64,000 nt of DNA from Glycine soja (lineage: Eukaryota > Streptophyta > Magnoliopsida > Fabales > Fabaceae): contig NC_041005.1 in NCBI RefSeq assembly GCF_004193775.1, positions 1,676,501 to 1,740,500 of the forward strand, written 5' to 3'. Below are positions 33,511 to 45,261 of this stretch, in pieces (position 1 is the stretch's first letter; every line of letters begins with the position of its first letter). Both the position numbers and the translations under genes were made by a program. The notes under the pieces are model-generated. The model was not told where the DNA came from and made no database searches. It was given only the letters and a program-made list of their open reading frames with translations.

Positions 33511-33800
33511 ATACATGAAATCTCAAAGGCGGTAGCACAACCAACTTTCGCAGAAGCAACTTCCACGATTTTCTTAGAACCGAAACCGATTTGTCTCTAA
33601 GCAACCATTTCACGAACTAACGAATTACATAGGTGAAAAGGAAAACTCACGATCGAGGAACACAAACGTCAGGGGAATCCACGCCATCACTATTCGTCAC
33701 CAACACAATTGGCTTCGACGCGTTGAATTCAACAATATACGAGTTCTCGATGGGTTGTTCTTGTTCCGCATTCTTGTTCAAATTTAAATTGGATTCGAGA
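33510..33800 (-). pseudogene. Fragment of a SurE-type 5'-nucleotidase/acid phosphatase gene
   Basis: On the minus strand one frame reads EFNASKPIVLVTNSDGVDSP followed by DVCVPRS. This matches the nucleotide-binding start of plant SurE proteins (VLVTNSDGI-SPG) joined directly to their later HVCAPQS segment, as if the part between were deleted. VCVPRS is followed by GTGAGT, a donor-like sequence. A second piece nearer 33520-33640 reads KIVEVASAKVGCATAFEIS, like the SurE segment before its SGTP motif, but with an upstream in-frame stop. The rest of the gene is missing. SurE proteins are metal-dependent phosphatases acting on nucleotides; this copy cannot make one. Confidence 0.55.
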
Positions 33801-34159
33801 TAACAAAATTAATTTTGAATGAAATTGATTTTAAGAAATTAATTATTGTAAAACAGATTTTGATAGAAGTGGAATTATTTTTACTTCAATTTTATCTTAT
33901 TTTTTTTCATCGTAATTTTTAAAAAATTTGATCAAAATCAAGGTTGACTTTTCTCATCATGTTTTATCAATGATTAGATTTTGATCAAATTTTGCATCAT
34001 TAGATTTTTTTAAAATCAACATAAAATCGTACGAGTTAAATCGTGAGTAAAATCACAAATCGAGTAGAATCGATAAAAAACTCAATAGAATCGAAGTAAA
34101 CTCGATAAAATCGAATCAAACTTGGAGTTAAGTTATAATCTTCAGCTTTTTATATTATT
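33801..34159. other. AT-rich intergenic stretch
   Basis: Contains short repeated TCGA/AAATCG-type words (about 34020-34125) and no recognised gene. Confidence 0.5.
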
Positions 34160-34412
34160 TATAGGTTCATGCAAAGAGAAAAAACTACTTGCATAAAAAA
34201 AAAGATGAATGATTTGGTTTATGTGATGTATAACTTGAAGGTGAAAAATAGACAAATAAGAAAAATTGTTGCTAGATCTTCCATTTGAAGATATGAAATC
34301 TGATGATGTGTGGATAACAGAAGAGGAATATGATATCTTTTATGAAGACAATGTCCAAGTTGAGCAACCTCTAGGCGAAAGTGATAGTGGGAGCAATATT
34401 AACTTGGTTTGA
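34160..34412 (+). pseudogene. Relic of a hAT-family transposase C-terminus
   Basis: A frame reading KKMNDLVYVMYNLKVKNRQ, then after a frameshift LPFEDMKSDDVWITEEEYD, resembles the tail that follows the dimerisation domain in plant hAT/DUF659-type proteins (a conserved 'NDLVYV-YNLKLK-RQ' stretch and an acidic end). The upstream transposase body is not present. The frame break and lack of flanking exons mark it as dead. Confidence 0.55.
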
Positions 34413-35315
34413 GGAAGTTTAAGTGATCTAACTTTGAATGCACTTAATATTGACAATTTGGTTTTGAATGACAATGTTGAAAATTACTTGTCAACCCAGG
34501 AAGATCTTGAAGATGATGGTGGTGGTAGTGATATTAACAATTATTTAATTAAAGGATTGATAGACATTTGAACTATTTTTATGTTTTTTAAATGCTTTTA
34601 TTTTAAGAACTTATGTTTTGTATTGTATGAATTTATATTTGATTACACACACATGCACACACACATTAAAAAAATATTCACTTCCTTTATACTTTTCTCC
34701 CCCTACTATCTTATTTTTGAATTCTTAGCCTCCACGAGTGGTGCACTTTTTTTGGCATGTGTTTGTTCAACAAAGATGTGATTTTGCTGTGTGACAATAT
34801 GTAACAGAATCATATTTTCATTGTATGTTGAATAAAAGTACACAACAAAAATGTGAATCCATAGTGTATGTCATTAAGATACATAATGAAATCATATTTT
34901 CGTTTAGTGTTTAATAAAATTGCACAACGAAAACACATTTTTGTTGTGTATCTCATTGGGATATATCACAAAAACATATTTCCATTATACACTTTTATTA
35001 TACACCAAACAGAAACACTGTTTTATTAACAAGGGAGTTCAAAAAGTTTAAAAGAAAACACATTTTTGTTATAATAATGACAGGTGCAAAAAGTACAAAA
35101 AGAAAACACATTCCCGTTATGTTATATTAATGAGGGCGGTACAAAAAGTACGAAACATTAATACGATTCCATGGTTCCATCAATAGGGTATTTTCATAAA
35201 TAAGAAAATTTTCAGCACATGGGTAGAGAAAATAGCAAATGATGGGGTGAGAATAGCAACACGGAAAGAATCCTCAATCCTAAGTCAGATTGAAAAGGAG
35301 GTATGTGGAGGCCGT
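34413..35315. other. Intergenic sequence with degenerate repeats
   Basis: From about 34790 to 35160 variants of AACAAAAA-GTGAATC, AATCATATTTTCGTT and GTACAAAAAGTAC recur in both orientations, recalling the 16.8-17.2 kb cluster. No gene was seen. Confidence 0.5.
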
Positions 35316-35358
35316 GGCCCATCAGTGGGCAACATTGGATTGAAATGGGTGAGGCCCA
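35316..35358 (+). promoter_or_regulatory. Site II-type motifs upstream of the Abitram gene
   Basis: GGCCCA (35316-35321), TGGGCA (35326-35331) and GGCCCA (35353-35358) lie about 180-225 bases before the ATG. Clustered site II elements fit a constitutive growth-linked promoter; function is inferred. Confidence 0.4.
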
Positions 35359-35539
35359 ATCAGATGTAAGAAGAAACACAGAATCCTCAATCATACGTTG
35401 TTGTTGTCACTTCACTTGTAACTTGTAAGGTGGTTCTGTAACCTCTGTTACCACTCACGAGTTACGACTGTTACCCTATTTGTAGAAGGCTGGTTGTCGC
35501 GGTTGTTATTTTTCTCATTTAAATTTGAATAAATAAAAC

Positions 35540-37978
35540 ATGTCAACAATAAACGAGGACCATATCGTCGACGAATCGAACTGTTCAGAAACCAAACTAG
35601 TCGAAGAGGAAGAGGAAGACTTACAGAAGCTTCTAGTCCCTGACTTGCAGAATCTTCCTCTCACTCCTGCTTCCGCCGTTGAAACCAACTTTGCCATTTA
35701 CTTCGCCCTAGGTAATCCTTTTCACACACTCACATAACATAACATTTTTCTCATAAACCCTAATCCTCGATTCTAGTTCGGTTAACATTTAATTCTGATG
35801 AGGATAATTAATTAATTAATTTGAATTGCAGATTTCATGAAGCCAGCTCACGATCAGTACGTTTACCGCCACGCCAATGGGTATATACTATTCATTCTTT
35901 CTTTTGAGATTCTACTTGGAATTGAATTGTGTTGGTATTTTTTTTTAATTCTCTATAACTGTTGTTGTTACCTTAAAGCTTGTGTGTGATTGGGTTGGCT
36001 CCTTCCCACATTGCTTTCAATGATGAAGGTGGAATCACAGCCGTTGATTTCAATGTTGGAAAGTCTGATCGCAGCGGGATAAAAGTCACTGGAAAGCGGA
36101 AGAAGGTACGTATTTTCTCAATTTTGAATTTTCACACTCTCCTTCTCTCTGTTTTTTAGTGCAAAATTGAAAAATGCTTTCATATTAGTGATATTACTTT
36201 TAAGACTAGAAGTCTAGAATGAATGGCTTTGTCGTTGTTAATGATATCCTTTCATTATTTCTCCAAGTGAATTGAGTTGCAAATTTTATCTTGTTATATC
36301 ATATAGGGCGTTTTCACGAGAATGCAGAGCTTCTTGTTGTTTATTCCTTGCAATATATGTTGATGATCTCGCTAAGGCATGTGCCATAAAGTCACTGTTT
36401 AATGAATTTTGTGCGTTGTACTTTATGAAAAATAGCTTCTTCATCTCCTTCTTTTAATAGGATGTGTTTTCATGCAGAACGCACAACACTTTGAGTCCAA
36501 TACGGCTCTGTGTAAAATTTCTACCAAAAATGATACTTATATTGTGAGGTAAATTTTCTATTATAATACATCCATATGATTAAAAGTTTGTTTATGTGTC
36601 TGTCTGTGTTTGTGTGCTTAGCCAAGTAAGCCAACTCCTCTTCTTTCATGTCCTTTAAAGTTTTAACTTTCTGATAGCTTGACTTGTGGTCATTTTTCAT
36701 AGATGTTGCGTCAAAGGCTCCCTTTTAGAAATCAATCAACAACTAATCAAGCAGCCAGAACTGCTTAATGTTTCGGTAAGAATAACCAAGTTCTTATCCA
36801 GCCTGTTTTTTCATGCTGGATAACATAGATAAACTTTTCTTATAACAGGAGCAATTATGCATATTACAATGGTGAATTGAAAACCAGTATTGCCCCTTAC
36901 ATCTTAAATTTTATGATGACACCCAAAACTATGTTTGATCTGCTAACATTCTTCACAAATCACAATCAAATTTGGCTTGTAGTGGTTACTTAAATAGGGA
37001 ATTTTTATTTGTTATTGAAGTTTCAGTGTGAACTAATAGGATCTTTGTGCAGAAACAATACCAGATTTATGTCTCACTCAAGTCTTACTTATGGTGACCA
37101 ATGGGTATTTTATAGGTGCTGTAGTCTAATACTAGTATAATCATTAATGCAAATACAGTTCACAAAGGACAAGAAAGAGATGTTGAGAACTGTTGGTTGT
37201 GGTAGTATGGTTAAAAAAAATTGTGTTTATGGTTCATAGGATAGTGGGAAAATGCATGTAAGGCACTAGAAATATACTTGGGTAGATATGCACCTCATGT
37301 ATGCACACCTAAGAAGGTTGATACCATCTCCAATCTACTCAAGACCCTATGAAGGAAAGGAGCCAATCTATAACTATACCTTAGCAGATGCATCTGTATG
37401 AAACATTATATTTTGAAAAATGATTTGTCTGATATGTGTTAGAAGAGGGAAAGTAGGGAATGACCCACTCCTCAGTCCTGATAGTTAAATATCGTTAAGA
37501 GTTAGTTAATGACTAATAAGAATCTGTTAGTTGGGAAATAGTTAGTAGCAGGTCGGGTAATTGATAATATGATAGATTAGGATGGAACTGTTTATAAAGG
37601 GATGTAGTAGGTAGAGTTGTGGGGCAGATAGGGGAGTAATCAGGAAATGCGAGGGAGAGTTTAGGTCTCTCAAATAAGGGTTCCTTGTATAAAGGTCCTT
37701 TTATATATTCATCTTCTTATCCAGTTCTATCAAAATGATTGTTGCTACTGCTAAATACTTGGGTCGTTGAGATTGTTAGAGCATACACGAGTTTGTGCTA
37801 TGAACTATTCTCTAAGGTTTTTCTATTCCTCCTCCTTATGAATTTATTTTCATCAACCCTTCAGGCTGGCAGAGAAGGATACATTGCTATTATCATGCCA
37901 AAACCTGCTGATTGGCTCAAGGTCAAGGCTTCCCTTGTTAGCCTTCAGGAGTACAAGAAATCGAGGGAAGTCAATTGA
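35540..37978 (+). CDS. Abitram (Simiate/FAM206) homologue
   Basis: Six exons: 35540-35711, 35832-35880, 35979-36105, 36478-36548, 36703-36775, 37865-37978, giving 201 residues. The product has an acidic N-terminus (KLVEEEEEDLQKLL) and a compact beta-rich core related to glycine-cleavage H-protein/lipoyl-like folds, as in the Abitram family. Recognisable stretches are GLAPSHIAFNDEGGI, VTGKRKKNAQHFESNTALC and AGREGYIAIIMPKPADWL. In mammals Abitram is a nuclear/cytoplasmic actin-related regulator; the plant role is not established. The frame is intact throughout. Intron 5 (1089 nt) contains a possible solo LTR. Site II motifs occur upstream, and intron 1 begins with a telo-box-like AAACCCTAA. 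Confidence 0.9.
37437..37732 (+). mobile_element. Possible solo LTR in Abitram intron 5
   Basis: A 296-bp segment from TGTTAGAAGAGGG to CTATCA starts TG and ends CA. It carries TATA-like TTTATAAAG and TATAAAGG boxes, followed by an LTR-like transcript region. The flanking five bases are ATATG on the left and AAATG on the right, one mismatch. No internal retroelement sequence is next to it. Orientation is guessed from the TATA boxes. Confidence 0.4.
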
Positions 37979-40327
37979 ATCTGGAACAAGAATGGTGCCA
38001 TAATCAAAGTGCTAACCCCACATGATGCTTCATTTAGAGAGGTCCCAAATGCTACAAACTGGATCAAATTGATAAATTTTTAGGTGCAGTAGATGATGAG
38101 ACACCTTACACCGTGGCCGGATGATTAGTTAAATCTCTTAACTCCCCATGGGCAACCAAGAATCTCATGATATTGGATCCACTTCATTCTTTAGGTTTTT
38201 CTCTTTTATTTTTTGCTTTGTTATTTTATTTCTTCTTTTTAACTATTTAAATTAATAAAAAATAATGATGATGATGATGATATGACTTTTGGCCACTTTT
38301 AAGATAATTACTGGCCAGAGGTGAGTGTTACAAATGTTTTTTTTTTAATAGAAGTGTGTTATTATAGTTTTATTAGAAATAAATTAAGAGTCGAAGTTCA
38401 CCATTTATAAAGTATGAAACCAAAACTATTGTTTTTGAATCATAAAAACTAAGGCCAATTTTGATAAATAAAAAAATAAGAGATTAAAAACATATTTACC
38501 TGAAAAATATATAATATATAAGAGAAAGAGTAAATATTTTTTTATACTTTTTAATTAAAACATTCACAAAAATAATTGTACCAACAAAATTACTTTAAAT
38601 AAGTATAGCTTTTTTTCTTAATTTATCCAAATATTTTGATGTATGTTTTTTTTGAAAGTTTTTGTATCGAGATTGAATCCCGTCAGTATGATCTAAATGT
38701 TTAATTGTAAGACAATTATCCGATATATTTTGATGTATGCTACTAACACGAGTAAATTAAAATTTGGATTGACACATGTTATATAAAAAAAATATTTAAA
38801 TAAGATGTCCATTATATACTCTTGCAGCCAACTTTTTGTGTTTTATTTAATAAATTAATAGTTTGATATTTTATATGTCAACTTTCATGGAGAATGTTCT
38901 ACCATGATGTTCGATATCACTGAAAATAGAAGAAACTTCCAAGAGAGGATTGAAAATAAATAATAAAAAAAAGGAATGAAAACAAGCTAACATTAATTCA
39001 TTCATCTATTTTGGAGCCTTCCTAAATAGTGAAGGAATGAAAAGTCTGACTGTGCGAGTAGGTCTCGCATGAAGATGTGATCCTCTCAAATATGCAGGGA
39101 AGAGCTGAACAGGAAGAGAGAGAAGCATTTTTTTAATTATTTTTTGCCCTTTTAACTCTAGCCTTCGGCCCATCTATGTTTGGGCTTTAAATAATTGTGA
39201 AATCAAAGCCTCACAAATCCGTTCACGTAAAAGCAACAGGACTCCGGGAATTTCCTGCAACCCATTTTTTGGTTCTTGCACCCCCAAAAATTTCAATATC
39301 CCCTACTTACCCTCCTCTTCCTAGGCTCAAAACCCTAAAACCTCCTCTTCGTGAACCCCAAAATTATGAATTTTCTAAATTTTAGGAACTAAAATTGCAA
39401 ATCAGAAATTAAAGGGAGGCAAAATTGTAATTTAACCTTGTTTTCTTGTTATCATGTTATAGGTGTGGAGTGTTCATCTATTTTATCAAGAGTAATGACA
39501 TATGAACATCCATATGTCATAAACACCAACAACAATGCTTATATAAGTGATATCGGTTTGTGTTTTTTAACTAAGTAATTCAAGGTCCGAATCTTAACCT
39601 AAAAATGCTTATATAGTTGATGGAGTCGTCAGGTTATAATTTCACGCTGAAAAACACAAACCGATAGGATAGTTGATGGAGTCGTCAGGTTATAACTCCA
39701 TCAATTATAACCTATAAATCATAAACATCTATTTAATACCCTTTTATTTTTTTTTATCTCTTTTTCCCTATCAAATCATATCATCCATCAAAGCTACACT
39801 TCTTTCTCTTTCTTTCTCGGTGTCAAATAGGATAGTTTCATTATCTTCTCCCGAACTTATTTTTCTTTTTCTTTTTTTACAAGATCAGCTTCTAGATGTT
39901 ACGTACTATATTTGAACTCAAATATACTTTAACTAATATAATATTAGTAAATAGTTGATGGAGTCGTCAGGTTATAATTTCACGCTGAATAAAAATAAAT
40001 CATGCGAATCAAGACTTATAACAGAAATTCTTGGCAACAAGATTAAGGAGGGGAGAGACTGTACAGTAAGAATTCTTATTATTTATTATGAATGAAGACG
40101 TAAAAAAAATCAAAAGAATTACGAAGACTATTTGAAAATTGAAAGAATGAGCACTGGTCAAAGTCACCTGGTCCCCGAAGGGAAGAAAAATTAATCCTCT
40201 TGTGAAACATTCCTCTAGGAACGGTGGGTGTGACATTGCAGAAGTTTCTAATCGAACGTGTCTCGCGCACTACTGCTAAAAAAACTCCTTCGCTATGATA
40301 AAAGCAAAAGAGTGGTGTCAATTTCTT
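37979..40327. other. Intergenic region with a triplicated repeat
   Basis: It holds the 3' flank of the Abitram gene, a GAT microsatellite near 38265, a pyrimidine-rich patch at about 39180-39370 without an identified gene, and the repeat cluster at 39.55-39.98 kb. Confidence 0.55.
39551..39977. repeat. Three copies of a 25-bp repeat with a 17-bp inverted repeat
   Basis: AGTTGATGGAGTCGTCAGGT (and TTATAA after it) occurs at 39615-39639, 39671-39695 and 39953-39977. TATCGGTTTGTGTTTTT at 39551-39567 is the exact inverted complement of 39650-39666. The middle copy also forms AGGTTATAA...TTATAACCT. This is probably pieces of a rearranged small transposon family. Confidence 0.8.
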
Positions 40328-41767
40328 TTAACGTTGTTTCCCCATAATTTCTTCCATAACCAATCTTCTAAATCTGTTTACGGTGAGAAAGCACAAATAG
40401 ATATGCTCTTCAAGTTCTTCCAACATATCCAAAAAGTTAGATTCGTTGTCCTGAAATTCCTTCACAACCCGCTTCAATATTTCACACTTACAGTAATTCT
40501 TCACACAAATATCAGCAACCTGTCTCCAATGTTCAACCTCATCATCTAACCTCTTAACCATTCGGCTCATAGTGTCCAACTCATTGATCACCACATAAAC
40601 CCCTTTGGCAGCAACATCAAGTTGCTCACACAATTTCATACAAGAGTTTCTAGTGTTGAACCTTTCACAACTCCTCTTAAATCTCTTCTTCATGACCAAA
40701 CCAACTATGCACGGTGCAGCAGCCACAAACCCAATTACACTATGAAACGCAAATACCAATAAAGCCACCATAAGAACGCCTTGCGAAACGATTAAACCGA
40801 TTCCTCCAACCTTCTTGCAAACGCTCTTTATGGTTAATATTCTTTGAATTTTCCTTTTCTTTGATAACAGCCTACTTAAGAGGGTCATGTATCTGTCGTG
40901 AATGTCATGGAACTGCACAATAGACAAAGGGTTATTTTGTAATAATACGAAGGAAGAAAGTTGTGTGTGGATAGGGTTTTGGGATTGGTCATAATAAGGC
41001 GCTGTTTGGCTTAGCTTGACAACGACATTGGTGACTCTTGCGTAAGCAAGTCTTGTTTGATGGATAGCTTGAACGATTGTCTCGCAACAACGGCATGCTT
41101 CTAAGCTGGCTTCGAAGTAGTCCACCAGAAGACGGTGCACCTTCATGTTTGCTACAATTTCTTGCTGGGGTGGTTCTAGAAGATATTCGGTAAGGTGCAT
41201 CTTAAAGGAATTAGTATTAGTGCTTGCATTTCCCAGTTCCCTGTGTGCTATGTTGCATATTTCAACGTAAGACTTTGTTCTGAATGCCTCGAGGTATTCT
41301 CCATTCACGTTTGGCGTGCCGCAAAAGCTACCTTCTTCGTGTTCTTTCTTTCTGGATCTACCTGCATGGTTAATTAATTTGCATATGAGAAAGGGTGAAG
41401 GAGAAAGAGAAGAGAGAGATTACCGGTTTAATTCCTGTCTCCTATTTCTAATAAAACTAACAAATTAAACTAATCACCGATAAAAAAAATAATTTGCATA
41501 AATGAATTTCATTAATTAGATAATTATTTGGCTCGATTCTCTACGAATTAATTAAATTACCAATAACACTGATTTGGGAGTTTCGTGAAGATGAACAAAA
41601 GCAAAAAGAAAAAGAAAAACAAGGAAGATCATATATATGTAAAGTGTAATGTATACATACATGCTCACACATAAACGAAAGACGTATAAAAAAAGTTAAG
41701 TGCTGCAGAAATTATTAAACTCACCCGTTCTTCTTTGCAAGAGAGATAGCCACCTAGGGTTTGTCAT
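40328..41767 (-). CDS. UPF0496 / DUF677 membrane-associated protein
   Basis: Two coding exons on the minus strand: a short one, 41725-41767 (ATG, 14 residues plus one base, donor GTGAGT), and the main one, 40328-41361 (acceptor TGCAG), giving 358 residues. Without the short exon the main frame has no ATG near its start, so the two-exon model fixes the N-terminus as MTNPRWLSLLQRRTGRSRKK. The protein matches the plant UPF0496 (At14a-like) family: an N-terminal helical bundle (EYLLEPPQQEIV, FEASLEACRCCETI), then a hydrophobic pair of segments around GLIVSQGVLMVALLVFAFHS and GFVAAAPCIVGLV that probably span or enter a membrane, then a C-terminal coiled region (EFQDNESNFLDMLEELEEHI). Relatives are linked to plasma membrane and cytoskeleton; biochemical function is unknown. 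Confidence 0.9.
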
Positions 41768-41851
41768 CTCCTAAATAAAATTTAAAAAGGTTTAGAGATT
41801 AGAGGTGTAGTGTTATTATGTTGATCTTCTTTTTGTATGATATGTGTGTGT

Positions 41852-41882
41852 ATATAAAGAGAGAGCTAGGTGTGTTATATAT
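41852..41882 (-). promoter_or_regulatory. TATA-like boxes upstream of the UPF0496 gene
   Basis: On the minus strand ATATATAAC (near 41874-41882) and TTTATATA (near 41852-41859) lie about 85-115 bases before the ATG. Either could be the core promoter; choice is uncertain. Confidence 0.35.
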
Positions 41883-42251
41883 TTCTGGCTTGGGGAGAAA
41901 TTAAGAGATTGAAGAACAAGAGAAGAAATCCATTTGGCAGTTTGCTACACCACAAATAAGTATGTTGTGGTAGGGCTTTGATTACAAGTTAGCTTACCTC
42001 ACACGGTGTGTTCTCCCACGTGGACACTGGACAAGTGCTCCCACCACAAGCTCAATTTATCTATTTCTATTCATCTACGGTATATAAACTCAACCACTTC
42101 TTTCGTATTTTGGTCATTAGTCAAGTTAACCAAGCTTCTACGTACATAATTTCAAAGTAATCATTGATGTTTTGATTAATCCAAAGCGGTTAGGTCAATT
42201 AAGTTGTAAGTGACTAGAAGGATCAGCCTGGGGACTGGAACCATCACCTTA

Positions 42252-42389
42252 GAGTGTCTTTGGTTAATTTGGTGATAAAAAAACTATGATGAGTTAAAAT
42301 CATAGTGAATTTGATCACCACAAAAATAATTATTTGTTGCTTCCAAAAAATTATGGTGACTTCAACTCATCATCAATCTAAATACACAC
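42252..42389. mobile_element. Tourist-like MITE candidate
   Basis: 138 bp flanked by TTA on both sides (42249-42251 and 42390-42392). The ends GAGTGTCTTTGGTT and, inverted, GTGTGTATTTAGAT agree at 11 of 14 bases. The interior is partly self-complementary. A TTA duplication and G-rich ends suit PIF/Harbinger-derived MITEs. Confidence 0.45.
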
Positions 42390-45261
42390 TTAGTATGATT
42401 GGAATAAATCATGTCCAAAATTAGGGATTAAATTTCTTGGTTTAATATTCTTATTGAAAAAATTAATGACATTTTAATTATATAGTTAATAAGATGTATA
42501 TATGGGACTATTATTGGGTTTTGAGGTCTAATTAGACAACGAATCTTAGAGTAATTTTTTATTTTATAATTTAATCATATATTCTAATATGCGTATGATG
42601 AAATTATTAGTTTTTATAATAATTGTTAATTAAAATCATATTTAGAATATTTTTAATATATTAACAATATTGATGTCCGTGTTAATGTGCAGCAAACACA
42701 TTATTTTACATTTGTGTAATTGTATGTAATAAAATAAAGATATATCAGTAAAAATTAAAATAAGATTTAATTGCAACCCATATAATAAATATTGCGTAAA
42801 TATAACCATTACCCACACGCATACAAATCATATGAAATGATTTATATTCCAATTAAGTCTGCAAAAACTTGGGCATGAAGCCTTTATACTAGCACAAAAT
42901 GGTGGATGGTTTTGGAAAATTCACGTTTGCTTGCAAAACAGCTGGGATACTAACATGAGATAACATTGGTAACGAACGAGTTTCTGTACAAGATACAAAG
43001 CACATATGGCGTCATATAAACGTATTAACGTGGGGTCTCGCAACTCTCGTTCAATATTTCTATGTGCCTTTGCCACGTGATTTGAGGAGTGATTTCATTT
43101 TTACATCCTTATTTATTAAATTAAGTTCTTTCTAAAACAAATTATTGGTATGGTCTCTTTTGATTAAAATTCAAGATTGAACTCATAATTTGAAAATTTG
43201 ACAGTCCAGTTAATAAAAAAAATGAAATAATAATTTTAAATGAAGTAAAATTTTTAAATTATTATTTTATCACATCAAAACAAAAAAAAAATTTGAAATT
43301 GTTGGTTTGTCACATTAATATTCAATAATTTAACATTTTTGGTTCGTTGATACAGTTATCCAATTATCTGCAATGGTTGATTTATATGCGTGCTACTTAA
43401 TTATGTATGTAATTAAAAAGTACACAATATATGAATCAATATTAGTTCAAATACACTTGAAAATAACATTACACTTAAGCATCAAAACAACAATTTGCAT
43501 TAAGTGGGTTCTTTGTTTCCCTAATTATATATATGTAGGTTTTTGCTCTTATAATTTTTCCTTCCATAACCCTTTTTTGCATATATAATTCAAATGTTAG
43601 GACCCACTAATCTAGATGTTATTGCTCAAAATGGAGCTAAGTATAGTGTTGTTTGAAGGTTAAGCATAATGTTGTTTCAGGTGTACTTAAACAAATGTAT
43701 ATTCATATATTCTACAATTTTTTATCAACAATTGTGGGTAGGTGTATCAAACAATCTCAAATTGTTGAATGTTAACGTGGAAAATCAATAATTTTAAATT
43801 ATTACTTTATTTTGATGTGACAATTTAAAATTATGGATGTGTCACATTAACTTTTAATTATTTAAAATTACTGATTTATCCTTTTTTTGGTCTGACTGCA
43901 ATGTCCTCAAATTATCCTTTTAACTTTGGATTATACATATGCTAATAATTTATTTTACAAAGAATTCATTTTGATATAATTTTTTTTTTGTAAATATGAC
44001 CTAAAAGGATTAATCACTCCCAATTAGTTTCTTTTTGTAGTCTTTCTTTTTTGGGCTTTTTAGCCCGTTAAATAAAAAATTAATATAATTTTGTAAAATT
44101 TAATACAAAAGCTACGCTTTATTCTTTCTAATAAATTTAAACTTTGAAGACAAAATATTTTTTTATATTTTATTTTAGGTAGACCAATTAACTCGCTTTT
44201 CAAACAACACATGGTGAACCAATTCAAGTGAGTTGGGTTGACCCACTTTAACAACTTTGAAGATTTATGATCAAATAATGATCTTAATAAGAAATGATAG
44301 CATAGAATATACTACTTTTTCATTTTTTTAGTTAGTTATTTGATGTATCCATGAGATATGATTATTGTTGTTGCTTATTATCTATTTTATTTTCTTAAGT
44401 TGATAAATGTTCCAACTTCAAGTTTGTTGCACCACTAGAGTCGTTGCACCATTAGAGTCACTCCATTCCTAAAATAAAATAATTTTTTTAATTATAATAA
44501 TGGGAAATTATCAACAAACGACGTCAAAATGGATCTTTGTAGAGGTAAGACTCTTCATAAACAAGAGCAGGCTTTGAGCGTGTCCATCGTTCACCCTCTT
44601 CTACATTTTCTATAATTTTTCAAATTCAGGATTATATGTTAGGCTCAAATTTTCATGTTGATGGCAATTTTTTGGTTTGGAAGTTAATTAAGCTCAATAT
44701 TTTTCATATAAACGCATTTGATGAGACACAATTTAAATCAGTAAAAAATATTTAAAATCGTGCTTCAAAATTAAAAATATCACTATTTCAAGAAGTGTAT
44801 AAGTTGTGACCCACATTACTTTTTTGGGTGACTTTTCCCGTGATTTTTGAACGGTTTTGCATGATTACTGATAAAAAACTTATATATGATGATCAAATAT
44901 TATTAAAATAGAGTATTTTTCAAGCCAAAAAATATAAAAAATTAATGGTTATGTGCTCATGTAAAATGATTTTATATTCTTATTTAATTGCATATCATAG
45001 TTTATATGAATTTGAAGATGATTATTATAAAAATAAAAAGTTATTAAAATAAAATTATGATTGATTTACAATATAAAATAATTTACACTGATAATATATA
45101 ACCTATTTTTTAAACAAAAATGGATAAAAAAGTGGGTCCATAATATCAAAACGAAATACAAAAATTTGTTGGCGAGTTAGTCGGTTGTAGACTCAGCATG
45201 TTAGGAGTGAAATTTCTTCATGATTTTGACATCATTACTATTTAAGTCTATGGATCGTATA

